Shown here: piece by piece, positions 30,350 through 39,762 of the stretch
Layout: every line of letters starts with the position of its first letter
Position numbering within the stretch: the first letter of the stretch is position 1
Origin: an uncultured Sterolibacteriaceae bacterium
Lineage (GTDB): Bacteria > Pseudomonadota > Gammaproteobacteria > Burkholderiales > Rhodocyclaceae
DNA: 64,000 nt
Reading direction: 5' to 3'
Assembly: GCA_937888595.1 (NCBI GenBank)
Contig: CALARK010000025.1
Location: 1-64,000 of the forward strand
Notes under the pieces: generated by a model
Seen by the model: only the letters and a program-made list of their open reading frames with translations
Told to the model about the DNA's origin: nothing
Databases searched by the model: none
Translations under genes and position numbers: made by a program

Positions 30350-32497
30350 TCAGTCGACGGGGGCCGTCTGCGGCTTCCTGAGCAGCGTTGAGGAATGCGG
30401 GATGCCGGCCGCATCGGCAGCGGCATAGGCCGCTTCGATTGCCTGCTCCGCCGTCGGGAACACATTCGCCTGGCTGATGTAGTCGAACAGGCCGGTAGCG
30501 CGCATGACGTCGATGACCTGCTTCTTCAGGCCGGCGAACATGACGGTGATGCCGTTGGCGCGCAACCGCTCGACCAGCTGGCGGACCATCTCCTCGCCCG
30601 AGGCGTCGATCTCGTTGATGCCGTCGGCGACGATGATCATGTAGGAAAGGCGCTTGTGGTGGGCGACGGCCTCGAGGATCGCATCCTCGAAGAATGACAC
30701 GTTGGCGAAATAGAGCCGGCCGTCGAAGCGGATCGCCTCGACCACCTGCGATTCGGGCAGGTCGTTGACCCTGACGTCCCGCAGGGTGCCATCCGGAAAC
30801 CGTCCGAGGATGGCGACGCGCGGCGTCATGGTGCGGTAGAGGTAGAGGCCCAATGCCAGTCCGGCGCCGATCAGGATGCCCTTGTCCAGATGGGGCGCGA
30901 CGGCCAGCGTGGCGACGAAGGTGACGACCGCGGCGATGCCGTCGTGCCGGTTGGCGTGCCAGGCGTGCCTGATCGCACCGAAGTTGATCAGGCCGATCAC
31001 CGCCATGATGATCACCGCGGCCAGCACGGCCTGCGGCAAGTGGTAGAGCAGCGGCGTGAGGAACAGCAGGGTCAGCAGCACGAAGGCGGCCGTGATCACC
31101 GAGGACATGCCTGTCTGCGCACCGGCATTGATGTTCACCGCCGAGCGCGAGAACGAGCCCGAGACCGGGAAGGCCTGCGAGAGGCTGCCGACGATGTTGG
31201 CCAGGCCCTGGCCGATGAGTTCCTGGTTCGGATCGATGCGCTCGCGGGTCTTCGCGGCGATCGCCTTGGCAATGGAGATCGCCTCCATGAAGCCGACCAG
31301 CGAGATCACGATGGCGGTGGACAGCAGCGCGCCCAGTGCATCCCAGGAGATGGTCGGCATGCTGAAGCTGGGCAGGCCTTCGGGTACCTTGCCGACCACC
31401 TGGCCGCCGCCGGCAAGCCTGATTTCGCCGCCGGTGCCGTGTACCGCGCGGGCAATGCGCCACTGGCTGCCGTCCGACTGTGCCCCGGCCGGCAGCCGGC
31501 CCTGGGCATAGAACTGCGGAGGCACGCCCTCGACCGCCGCCACCTGCTCGAACACGACGCTGCGGATGGCCCGGGTACGGCGCCGGTTCTCTTCTTCGCG
31601 ATCCTTGAGCTGGAGCTTGAGCAGTTCGATTTCGTAGTTGAGCGTGGCGCTTGCGTGTGAAGCGCCGGTCCCGCCCTTGTGCAGCTTCAGGAGTTCGGCA
31701 CCCTTCGCCGACATCTGCGCGTTGATCTCCGCGATGCGCCCTTCGGTACCCAGATAATCGTCCAGCAGCGCTCTCGCCTCAGGGTCGCCGATCTGGTCGA
31801 GCCGGGCCGTGGCGTTGCGCTCGAAGCCGGCCTGCCATGAAACCAGCGTGGTGAGCGCGACCGCGATCAGCACGCCGGGCAGTTTCGGCCGCCATTTGCG
31901 GATCGCCCACATGATCGCGATCGCCGCCAAGCCCATCGCCAGCGTCGGCAAATGGGTATCGCCGACCTGCTTCACCACGCCCCAGATGTCGCTGACGAAG
32001 GATTCCGAGCGGCTCATCGGCACACCGATCAGCTTGTTGATCTGCGACAGGCCGATGATCATCGCCGCAGCGTTGGTGAAGCCGACGATGACCGGGTGGG
32101 ACAGGAAGTTGACCACCACGCCCAGCTTGAAAACACCGAGCACGAGCTGGACGATGCCGACCAGCAGGGCCAGCATGATGGCCAGCGCCACGAAATGGTC
32201 GGAACCGGGGGCCGCCAGCGGCGCGAGCGACGATGCCGTCAGCAGCGACACCACCGCGACCGGGCCGGTGCCGAGCTGGCTCGAGGAACCCCACAGCGCC
32301 GCGACGGCGACTGGCAGGAATGCGGCATAGAGGCCGTAGTAGGCCGGCAGGCCGGCGAGCTGCGCGTAGGCCATCGACTGCGGCACCAGGACGAGCGCGA
32401 CCGTCAGGCCGGCGACAAAGTCGGCGCGCAAGCTTGCGCCGCCATACGGCAACCAGCGCAGGAAGGGCAGGATGCGCTTCATGAAATCCGTTTGCAT
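30350..32497 (-). CDS. SulP anion transporter with coiled-coil insertion and STAS
   Basis: A 715-residue SulP permease (sulfate, bicarbonate or other anion). Hallmarks: LVPQSMAYAQLAGLPAYYGLY, GFTNAAAMIIG, GQGLANIVGSLSQAFPVSGSFSRSA. A C-terminal STAS domain (~575-690) is present. Unusual feature: about 140 residues (~225-370) are inserted between membrane segments, containing Lys/Glu/Leu-rich probable coiled coil (EIELLKLQLKDREEENRRR) and a beta-like part with GTGGEIRLAGGG. The permease resumes at GLPSFSMPTISW as in normal SulPs. ATG 32482 is an alternative start. Confidence 0.85.
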   Translation of the reverse strand: MQTDFMKRILPFLRWLPYGGASLRADFVAGLTVALVLVPQSMAYAQLAGLPAYYGLYAAFLPVAVAALWGSSSQLGTGPVAVVSLLTASSLAPLAAPGSDHFVALAIMLALLVGIVQLVLGVFKLGVVVNFLSHPVIVGFTNAAAMIIGLSQINKLIGVPMSRSESFVSDIWGVVKQVGDTHLPTLAMGLAAIAIMWAIRKWRPKLPGVLIAVALTTLVSWQAGFERNATARLDQIGDPEARALLDDYLGTEGRIAEINAQMSAKGAELLKLHKGGTGASHASATLNYEIELLKLQLKDREEENRRRTRAIRSVVFEQVAAVEGVPPQFYAQGRLPAGAQSDGSQWRIARAVHGTGGEIRLAGGGQVVGKVPEGLPSFSMPTISWDALGALLSTAIVISLVGFMEAISIAKAIAAKTRERIDPNQELIGQGLANIVGSLSQAFPVSGSFSRSAVNINAGAQTGMSSVITAAFVLLTLLFLTPLLYHLPQAVLAAVIIMAVIGLINFGAIRHAWHANRHDGIAAVVTFVATLAVAPHLDKGILIGAGLALGLYLYRTMTPRVAILGRFPDGTLRDVRVNDLPESQVVEAIRFDGRLYFANVSFFEDAILEAVAHHKRLSYMIIVADGINEIDASGEEMVRQLVERLRANGITVMFAGLKKQVIDVMRATGLFDYISQANVFPTAEQAIEAAYAAADAAGIPHSSTLLRKPQTAPVD

Positions 32498-32669
32498 TCA
32501 ATGGGTACCGGCCGTCTTTACGCGCCTTGGACGGTCTTTTCACGGTGTCTTGACGCGACGGGTGATATTAGCAGTCGTGAGTAACCATGGCGCAACAAGG
32601 TACTTATTGCTCAATCAGGGACACATATCCCGCTACCGCACTGCAGCATCACGACGCGAAGGAATCCGC

Positions 32670-33011
32670 ATGGACCTGCACAACGCCCGCTGGGGCAAGA
32701 CCCTGTTCTGGGGAGCGGTCACGGCACTGCTGTATGCGTCGCTGTTCTACTACGGCGACCTGATCCTCCACATGGCCCATACGACCCCGCCCGCCTGCGT
32801 CGTCGGCCACGGCGCCGATGCGGTCTACTTCCACAAGCCCGATGCCGACGCCTGCGCGGCGCAAGGCGGCCACCTCGAACCCGGCGTGTGGTGGCATGTC
32901 CTGATCCCGATCCTGTTCGCCCTCGCCATCTCCTTCGCCCACGGCGCCTTCACCGGCCTGTTCTGGGACATGATGGGGCTCAAGGCCGCCACCCATCCGG
33001 ACAAGCATTGA
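32670..33011 (+). CDS. Small two-helix membrane protein
   Basis: A 113-residue protein with an AAGGA RBS and two hydrophobic segments (~10-32 and ~75-97). Between them is a periplasmic loop with two Cys (PPACVVGHG, DACAAQGG) and several His, so a disulfide or metal site is possible. It lies 4 bp upstream of the TSUP-Usp gene and may be an accessory subunit. Family not recognised. Confidence 0.6.
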   Translation: MDLHNARWGKTLFWGAVTALLYASLFYYGDLILHMAHTTPPACVVGHGADAVYFHKPDADACAAQGGHLEPGVWWHVLIPILFALAISFAHGAFTGLFWDMMGLKAATHPDKH

Positions 33012-33015
33012 CGCC

Positions 33016-34944
33016 ATGGAAGCCATCCAGTTCATCGAACTCAATGCGGCGACGGTTTTCCTGCTCGTCCTGATCGGCTTCATCGGCGGCATGGTGTCGG
33101 GCTTCATCGGCTCGGGCGGGGCCTTCGTGCTGACGCCGGCGATGATGTCGCTCGGTGCCCCGGCCATCGTCGCGGTCGCCTCCAACATCTGCCACAAGTT
33201 TCCCAAGGCGCTCGTGGGGGCCACCAAGCGCCACAAGTACGGCCAGGTGGACGTCAAGCTCGGCATCGTCCTCGGCATCTTCGCGGAACTCGGCATGCTC
33301 GCCGGCAAGCACCTGATGGTCGGCATCATGCGGGAATTCGGCAAGACGGGCACCGACCTGTATGTATCGGTCATCTTCATCGCAGTGCTCGCCGTCGTCG
33401 GCAGCTTCGTGCTGCGCGACTACCGCAAGCTGCGGCATGCGGACCACGACCTGCCGCACGAAACGCCGCAGCTGGCGCGCTGGATCCAGTCCATCCACAT
33501 CCCCGGCACGATGGTCTACTTCGATGCGATCAAGACCCGCATCTCGCTGCTGTTCGTCATCCCGATCGGCTTCGCCACCGGCCTGCTGGCCTCGGCCATC
33601 GCCGTCGGCGGCTTCATCGGCGTGCCGGCGATGATCTACCTGATGGGGATCCCGGCACTGGTCGCCTCCGGGACCGAACTGGTCATCGCCTTCGTGATGG
33701 GGATGGGCGGCACCTTCCTCTATGGCCTCGAGGGTGCGGTGGACGTGCGCCTGTCGATGCTGATCCTGCTCGGCTCGCTGTTCGGCATCCAGCTCGGCGC
33801 GATCGGCACCACCTACGTCAAGGACTACCAGATCAAGCTGGTCATGGCGGTGATCATGCTCACCGTGCTGTTCTCGCGCATCTTCTACATCCCCGGCTAC
33901 CTGTCCGGACTCGGCATGATCGACCCGATCAGCGACGGCCACATCGCGACGCTGAAGACGCTGGGCGACAGCGTGCTGGCCGTCGCCCTGATCCTCGGGG
34001 CGATCACCGTGCTCACCTCCTTGACCAAGGGCATCGCCGAGCACCGCAAGGCAGACATGGCGCGCCAGCTCGCGGCGAGCATGGCCGCGCTGGCGCCCGC
34101 CCCCGGCAGCATGGGCAGCCTCAACCCGAGCGGCCGCTTCGAACGCATCCTGCTCGCCACCGACGGTTCGGAATACAGCGCCGGCGCCGAACGCGTCGCC
34201 CTCGACCTAGCCCGCCGCAACCGCGCGAAGCTCTTCATCGCCGGCGTGGCGGTCTACAACCCGGAATACGCGACCAGCGTGCCGGGACTCGAGGCGACCG
34301 CACTGGAGCAGGCAAGGCGGAACGTCGCCGCCGCGGCCGCCGCCGCGACGGCGGTCGATCACGAAGTCGTCATCACCGTGGCGGACGATCCCTGGCGCGG
34401 CATCGTCGAGGCCGCCGAGGAGTACCGTGCCGACGTCATCGTCATGGGAAGGCGCGGCCGGCGCGGCCTGGCGCGGACGATGATCGGCGACGCCACGGCG
34501 CGCGTGATCGGCCACGCCCCGTGCAGCGTCCTGGTCGTGCCGCGCGGCGCCCAGGCCTGGGAGCACGGCGTGCTGGTCGCCACCGACGGTTCGCGCTACG
34601 GCGATGCGGCCGCCTGGTCGGCCGGCCGGCTCGCCGCCGCCGCCGGCCTGCCGCTCGCCATCGTCTCCGCGGTGCTGCCCAGCCACAACGAACAGCGCCG
34701 CCGCGAAGCGGTTCAGGCCGTCGAGCGCGTCAAGCTCGGCCTCGCCGTCGGCACCCTGGCGACCGGCATCGTCGCCGAGGGCCGCCCCGAACAGGTCATC
34801 CTCGACCAGGCACGCCACGCCGGCGCCGACCTGATCATCGTCGGTACCCACGGCCGCACCGGCCTCGACCGGTTGCTGCTGGGCAGCGTCGCCGAACGCG
34901 TCATCGGGCTCGCCGGCTGTCCGGTGCTGGCCGTAAAGAATTGA
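33016..34944 (+). CDS. TSUP/TauE-type permease fused to two universal-stress domains
   Basis: A 642-residue protein. Residues ~1-345 form a TauE/SafE (TSUP) anion exporter with about 8 membrane segments (VSGFIGSGGAFVLTPAMMSLG, GLLASAIAVGGFIGVPAMIYL). Two UspA domains follow: ~374-515 and ~517-642. Each has a start ILLATDGSEYSAGA-like strand and a nucleotide loop (GRRGRRGLARTMIGDATARV; GTHGRTGLDRLLLGSVAERV) matching the G-x2-G-x9-G ATP site. ATP or stress nucleotide binding probably regulates anion flow; that is inference. Sulfite, sulfonate and similar anions are typical TSUP substrates. Confidence 0.85.
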   Translation: MEAIQFIELNAATVFLLVLIGFIGGMVSGFIGSGGAFVLTPAMMSLGAPAIVAVASNICHKFPKALVGATKRHKYGQVDVKLGIVLGIFAELGMLAGKHLMVGIMREFGKTGTDLYVSVIFIAVLAVVGSFVLRDYRKLRHADHDLPHETPQLARWIQSIHIPGTMVYFDAIKTRISLLFVIPIGFATGLLASAIAVGGFIGVPAMIYLMGIPALVASGTELVIAFVMGMGGTFLYGLEGAVDVRLSMLILLGSLFGIQLGAIGTTYVKDYQIKLVMAVIMLTVLFSRIFYIPGYLSGLGMIDPISDGHIATLKTLGDSVLAVALILGAITVLTSLTKGIAEHRKADMARQLAASMAALAPAPGSMGSLNPSGRFERILLATDGSEYSAGAERVALDLARRNRAKLFIAGVAVYNPEYATSVPGLEATALEQARRNVAAAAAAATAVDHEVVITVADDPWRGIVEAAEEYRADVIVMGRRGRRGLARTMIGDATARVIGHAPCSVLVVPRGAQAWEHGVLVATDGSRYGDAAAWSAGRLAAAAGLPLAIVSAVLPSHNEQRRREAVQAVERVKLGLAVGTLATGIVAEGRPEQVILDQARHAGADLIIVGTHGRTGLDRLLLGSVAERVIGLAGCPVLAVKN

Positions 34945-34953
34945 TCCTTCCGC

Positions 34954-34976
34954 CCCGTCCCGCCGGCGCCGACTTT
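34954..34976 (-). repeat. R23 dispersed repeat, copy 11 (perfect core)
   Basis: Core is identical to consensus. It lies 9 bp after the stop of the TSUP-Usp gene, before the response-regulator gene. Confidence 0.9.
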
Positions 34977-35004
34977 TGCCCGCGCGACAGGCGATAATGA
35001 CTAC

Positions 35005-35730
35005 ATGCCCATGTTCTCCAACCCTGCGTTGAAAATTCTCGTCATCGAGGACAACCCCGACCTCGCCGCCAACCTCGTCGACTATCTGGAGGCCCGCAAC
35101 TGTCTCGTCGACACGGCCAGCGACGGGCTGACCGGCCTGCATCTTGCCGGCACGCAGGATTTCGATGTCATCCTGCTCGACCTGATCCTGCCCGGCATCG
35201 ACGGCCTTACCCTGTGCCGCCACCTGCGCCAGACCGCCGGCAAGGCGACGCCGATCCTGATGCTCACGGCGCGCGACACCCTCGACGACAAGATCGCCGG
35301 GCTCGAGGCCGGCGCCGACGACTACCTGGTCAAGCCCTTCGCCCTGCGCGAAGTGGTGGCCCGCATCCAGGCACTGACCCGGCGCGCCCAGGCGGCGGTC
35401 GTCCCCACCGAACTGCGGGTGGCCGACCTGGTCTTCGACCCGGCCACCTTCCGCGTTACCCGCGCCGGCAGGCCGATCGTGCTGCCGCCGATTCCGCTGC
35501 GCATCCTCGAACTGCTGATGCGCGCATCACCGCGCGTCCTCGTCCGGGCGGAACTCGAGCGTAGCCTGTGGGGGGACTCCCCGCCGGACTCCGATGCCTT
35601 GCGCACCCACCTGCACGTACTGCGCAGCGCCATCGACAAGCCCTTCGGCCGTCCGCTGCTGCACACCCTGCGCGGCATCGGCTGGCAGCTCGCGGCCGAT
35701 CCGCCGCCCGGCGATGCGCAAGCGGCATAG
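35005..35730 (+). CDS. OmpR-family response regulator
   Basis: A 241-residue two-component regulator: receiver (~8-125) with acceptor D59 in VILLDLILPGIDG, conserved T/S in MLTARD and K in YLVKPFALRE; then a winged-helix DNA-binding domain (~140-230) ending LHTLRGIGWQLA. ATG 35011 is a second possible start. It overlaps the sensor kinase gene by 17 bp. Position between two Usp-fused anion transporters suggests it controls one or both; not shown by sequence. Confidence 0.9.
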   Translation: MPMFSNPALKILVIEDNPDLAANLVDYLEARNCLVDTASDGLTGLHLAGTQDFDVILLDLILPGIDGLTLCRHLRQTAGKATPILMLTARDTLDDKIAGLEAGADDYLVKPFALREVVARIQALTRRAQAAVVPTELRVADLVFDPATFRVTRAGRPIVLPPIPLRILELLMRASPRVLVRAELERSLWGDSPPDSDALRTHLHVLRSAIDKPFGRPLLHTLRGIGWQLAADPPPGDAQAA

Positions 35731-36973
35731 CCTCCGCGTCCGCGTCGCCCTCGCCTTCGCCGCTCTCGGCGCGACACTCGGCCTGATCTTCGCTGTCGGG
35801 ATCCGGTTCGCCGCCCACGACGTGTCGCAACGCCTGATGGACGAAACGCTCGCTGCAGAGTTGTCCGACTATATGGCCCGGCGGGCGCGCAATCCGCAAT
35901 CCCTGCCGCCGGCCACCGCCAACCTCAGCGGCTATCTGATCCGTCCCGGCGAAGCGGCCCCGCAACTGCCGGAAGGACTCGCCCGCCTGCCGTCCGGCCG
36001 CCACGAAATCACGATCGGCGATACGCCCTACCGTGTCGCCATCGCCGACAGCGGTAGCGAACGCTTCATCCTGCTTTTCAACGAATCGCGCCAGCAGCGC
36101 CGCGAACAACGCTTCCTCGCCTGGCTGATCGGCGGTGCGCTGCTGATGACGCTGATGTCAGCGCTGGGTGGCTACTGGCTCGCCGGACTCGGCATCGCGC
36201 CGGTGACGGAACTCGCACAGGCCGTCGGCCGGGCCGACCCCGAAAACCCGCCCCGCCTGGCACGCTCCGCCGGGCCAGGGGACGAGGTCGACGAACTGGC
36301 ACGGGCTTTCGACCGCTACCTCGCGCGGCTGGCCGCCTTCATCGAACGCGAGCGCAATTTCGCGGCCGACGCCAGCCACGAGCTGCGCACGCCGCTGTCC
36401 GCGATCCGCGGTGCCGCGGAAGTACTCGCCGACGACCCCGTGCTGACCGATGCCCAGTCGGCACGCATCGGCCGCATCCTGCGGGCGACGGATGAAATGG
36501 GCGAGCTGATCGCGGCGCTGCTGCTGCTTTCGCGCGAGGAGGCGGCACCGGTCGAGGCACCCTGCGATGCCGTTCGCATCGCCCGCAACTGCATCGAACG
36601 GTATCGTGGCCAGGCGGCAAAACAGGATACGCACCTGGCGCTGGAAGCGGACGAGGTCCTGCTGCCGGTGCCCGCCGCCTATTTCGCGATCATCGTCGCC
36701 AACCTCGTGCATAACGCCGTCGCCCATACCCGCAATGGCACGGTCACGATCCGGCTCGACCCGCGACAGCTGGTCGTCGCCGATACCGGCAGCGGCATCC
36801 CCGCAGCCGATCTCGCCCATGTCTTCGAGCGCCACTTCCGTGGCAACGAAAGCACCGGCGCGGGCATCGGCCTGTCGCTGGTCCGGCGCATCTGCGAACG
36901 CCTCGACTGGCGCGTGTCGCTCACCAGCCATCCGGTCGCGGGAACGACGGTGAGCGTCCAGTTCGCGTCTTGA
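35714..36973 (+). CDS. Sensor histidine kinase
   Basis: A 419-residue membrane kinase, partner of the overlapping response regulator. Two membrane helices (~8-30 and ~137-160) bracket a short periplasmic domain (~31-136); then HAMP, HisKA with H222 in ADASHELRTPLSAIRG, and HATPase (LVHNAVAHT, DTGSGIP, GAGIGLSLVRRI). The ATG at 35714 is chosen because residues MRKRHSLRVRVALAF make a normal first membrane anchor; the open frame upstream is shadow of the regulator. Confidence 0.9.
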   Translation: MRKRHSLRVRVALAFAALGATLGLIFAVGIRFAAHDVSQRLMDETLAAELSDYMARRARNPQSLPPATANLSGYLIRPGEAAPQLPEGLARLPSGRHEITIGDTPYRVAIADSGSERFILLFNESRQQRREQRFLAWLIGGALLMTLMSALGGYWLAGLGIAPVTELAQAVGRADPENPPRLARSAGPGDEVDELARAFDRYLARLAAFIERERNFAADASHELRTPLSAIRGAAEVLADDPVLTDAQSARIGRILRATDEMGELIAALLLLSREEAAPVEAPCDAVRIARNCIERYRGQAAKQDTHLALEADEVLLPVPAAYFAIIVANLVHNAVAHTRNGTVTIRLDPRQLVVADTGSGIPAADLAHVFERHFRGNESTGAGIGLSLVRRICERLDWRVSLTSHPVAGTTVSVQFAS

Positions 36974-37053
36974 CGCTGGCTTCACGCCCTCCCCGCTAGC
37001 ATCGCCGGCTTCGGCGGACTCCGACCCGCCTATATACGGCTCTGCTAATATTC

Positions 37054-39693
37054 ATGGTTTCCTCGCTGACCCACTCCCCTGCTCCCGACCCCACCCCGAC
37101 CCCCATGAAAATGCCTGCGGGCCCCCTGGGCAAGTTCTTCCCCTTCATGATCTGGTGGCAGCTGGTCACCCGGCGCACCCTCAAGGACGACCTGCTGGCC
37201 GGCTTCACCGGCGCACTCATCGTGCTACCGCAGGGTGTCGCCTTCGCCACCATCGCCGGCCTGCCGCCGCAGTACGGCCTCTACGCCGCGATGATGCCCG
37301 CGATCATCGGCGCGCTGTTCGGCTCGAGCTGGCACCTCGTCTCCGGCCCGACCACGGCGATCTCGATCGCGGTCTTCGCCGCCCTGTCGCATACGGCGGA
37401 TCCGGGCTCGGCGCAATACATCCAGCTGGTGCTGACACTGACCTTCCTCGTCGGCGTATTCCAGCTGATCCTCGGCCTGGCGCGCATGGGCGCGCTGGTG
37501 AACTTCATCTCGCATACCGTGGTGATCGGCTTCACGGCCGGGGCCGCCATCCTGATCGCGGCCAGCCAGGTGAAGAACTTCTTCGGCATCGCCATCCCGC
37601 GCGGCACGCCCTTCTACGAGATCCTGCACCAGCTCTGGGTGCAGTTCTTCGACATCAACCCGTGGGTCCTCTCGATCAGCCTCGTCACCCTCGCCACCGG
37701 CATCCTGACCAAGAAATACGCCAAGAAGATTCCCTACATGATCGCCGCGATGGTCGTCGGCAGCCTGTTCGCCGAGGCGCTGGTGCTGTGGCAGGGCAAG
37801 GAGGCCACGGGCATCCTCACCGTCGGGGCATTGCCGGCCGGGCTGCCCCCCCTGTCGCTGCCGGACTTTTCGCTCGAGGCGCTGAAGGCCACCGTCGGCC
37901 CGGCGCTGGTGATCACCATGCTGGCGCTCACCGAGGCGGTGTCGATTTCGCGCGCCATCGCCGTGCGTTCCGAGCAGCGCATCGACGGCAACCAGGAATT
38001 CATCGGCCAGGGCCTGTCGAACATCGTCGGCAGCTTCTTCTCGGCCTATGCGTCCTCGGGCTCCTTCAACCGCAGCGGCGTCAATTACGAGGCCGGTGCG
38101 CGGACGCCGCTCGCCTCGGTGTTCGCCTCGGTCGCACTGGTGCTGATCCTGCTGGTCGTCGCACCGCTCGCCGCCTACCTGCCCAACGCGGCGATGGCCG
38201 GCATCCTGTTCCTCGTCGCCTGGGGCCTGATCGACTTCCACCACATTTCGCACATCTGGCATACCAGCAAGGCGGAATCGGCCATCCTCGCCAGCACGCT
38301 GATCGGCACGCTGATCAACCTCGAGATGGGCATCTTCCTCGGCGTGTTCCTCTCGCTGCTGATGTTCCTCTACCGCACCTCGAAACCCGAGCTGATCCCG
38401 GTCGTGCCGGCGCCCGAAGAGGGTGCCTACCACTTCGTGCGCGCCAAGGGCCGGCCCGAATGCCCGCAGCTGCGCGCCGTGCGCGTCACCGGCTCCTTCT
38501 ACTTCGGCGCCGCCAGCTACGTCCAGCAGATGCTGCAGCAGATCGACGAGGACAACCCGCAGCAGAAATCGGTACTGCTCACCTGCTCCGGCCTGTCCTA
38601 CATCGACATCGCCGGCGCCGAGGTGCTCGCGCAGGAAGCGCGGCGGCGGCGGCGCATCGGCGGCGGGCTGTATTTCTACCGCCTCAACCAGACCAACTAC
38701 CAGTTCCTGCGCCAGGGCGGCTACACGCACGAGATCGGCGAAGGCGCCTTCTTCCCGGTGATGACCAACGTCACCAGCGCGCTCTACTGGACGCTCAATC
38801 CGGACATCTGCCGCACCTGCAAGACGCGCATCTTCGACGAGTGCAACAAGGGCATCCTGCCCGACGGCTTCCGCCGCCAGCGCCTGCTGCTCGCCACGGA
38901 CGGCAGCGAATTCAGCCACGCCCCGGAAGACATCGCGATCGCGCTGGCGAAGAGCTTCGGCGTCACTCTCGACCTGATGACCAGCGTCGAATCGTCCGAT
39001 GACGACGAGATCGCCCGCGTCCGGCTCGCGCAGGCCGAGCGCAAGGCCATGGTCGCCGGCGTCGATAGCGAAACGACCATCCGCTACGGCAAGCTGCCGG
39101 TCGACGAGGTGGTTGCCGCCGCCAAGGCGGCGGACAGCAATGTTTTGGTGATCGGTCGCCGGCCACCCCGCGGCGGCGTCAAGGAGAAGCTCGTCGGCGA
39201 CATCGCCCAGCAGATCATCGTCCGCTCGCCCTGCCACGTGCTGGTCGCCAACTGGCAGGCGCAGCCCTGGCAGAAACGCATCCTGATGGCGACCGACGGC
39301 TCGCAGATCAGCACCACGGTCGCCGAGATCACCGCCCAGATCGCCAAGGCCTCGCGCCTGCCGGTGACCGTGCTGGCCGCCGCCGGGTCCGACGCGGAAC
39401 GTGCCCGGGCCGAAGAAGACATCGCCGAAAAGCTCGGCCTGCTGCGCATCGAAGGCATCACCTGCGATGCCGTGATCGCGGACAAGCTGCCGGACCGCGC
39501 CATCATCGATACGGCGCAGGAGGTCGGCGCGGATCTCGTGGTGATCGGCAACGACCAGCGCAAGGGCCTGTCGAGGAAGCTCGCCGGACAGACCACCGAC
39601 CTCGTCGTCGGCGGGCTCGGCTGCGCCGTGCTGGTGGTCAAGCGTCCGCCGGAACCGGCAGACCTCGTCGCGGCGGTGCGCAACCAGGCCTGA
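37054..39693 (+). CDS. SulP-STAS transporter fused to two universal-stress domains
   Basis: An 879-residue protein. SulP permease (~30-450: VLPQGVAFATIAGLPPQYGLY, GFTAGAAILIAASQ, GQGLSNIVGSFFSAYASSGSFNRSG), then STAS (~475-580), a short linker with three Cys (DICRTCKTRIFDEC, ~585-598), then two Usp domains (~607-737; ~739-870). The first Usp retains GRRPPRGGVKEKLVGDIAQQ; the second has a weaker nucleotide loop. This repeats the tandem-Usp tail of the TSUP protein upstream. ATG 37105 is an alternative start; no good RBS is seen for either. Anion (sulfate or bicarbonate) is not determinable. Confidence 0.85.
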   Translation: MVSSLTHSPAPDPTPTPMKMPAGPLGKFFPFMIWWQLVTRRTLKDDLLAGFTGALIVLPQGVAFATIAGLPPQYGLYAAMMPAIIGALFGSSWHLVSGPTTAISIAVFAALSHTADPGSAQYIQLVLTLTFLVGVFQLILGLARMGALVNFISHTVVIGFTAGAAILIAASQVKNFFGIAIPRGTPFYEILHQLWVQFFDINPWVLSISLVTLATGILTKKYAKKIPYMIAAMVVGSLFAEALVLWQGKEATGILTVGALPAGLPPLSLPDFSLEALKATVGPALVITMLALTEAVSISRAIAVRSEQRIDGNQEFIGQGLSNIVGSFFSAYASSGSFNRSGVNYEAGARTPLASVFASVALVLILLVVAPLAAYLPNAAMAGILFLVAWGLIDFHHISHIWHTSKAESAILASTLIGTLINLEMGIFLGVFLSLLMFLYRTSKPELIPVVPAPEEGAYHFVRAKGRPECPQLRAVRVTGSFYFGAASYVQQMLQQIDEDNPQQKSVLLTCSGLSYIDIAGAEVLAQEARRRRRIGGGLYFYRLNQTNYQFLRQGGYTHEIGEGAFFPVMTNVTSALYWTLNPDICRTCKTRIFDECNKGILPDGFRRQRLLLATDGSEFSHAPEDIAIALAKSFGVTLDLMTSVESSDDDEIARVRLAQAERKAMVAGVDSETTIRYGKLPVDEVVAAAKAADSNVLVIGRRPPRGGVKEKLVGDIAQQIIVRSPCHVLVANWQAQPWQKRILMATDGSQISTTVAEITAQIAKASRLPVTVLAAAGSDAERARAEEDIAEKLGLLRIEGITCDAVIADKLPDRAIIDTAQEVGADLVVIGNDQRKGLSRKLAGQTTDLVVGGLGCAVLVVKRPPEPADLVAAVRNQA

Positions 39694-39730
39694 CGCCATC
39701 GCGGCGTTTCGTGTCAAAGCGGCTATCATC

Positions 39731-39753
39731 GCCGTCCTGCCAGCACCGACTTT
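39731..39753 (-). repeat. R23 dispersed repeat, copy 12
   Basis: Core has three mismatches with flanks kept. It lies between two genes on the + strand, 9 bp before the ATG of the cobalamin adenosyltransferase, so it includes the space where its RBS should be. Confidence 0.8.
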
Positions 39754-39762
39754 CTGCACGCC

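Noticed and set aside
32405..32425. AAAGTCGGCGCG resembling half of R23 in the SulP gene
   Set aside because: It encodes LRADFVAG, the conserved first motif of SulP proteins.
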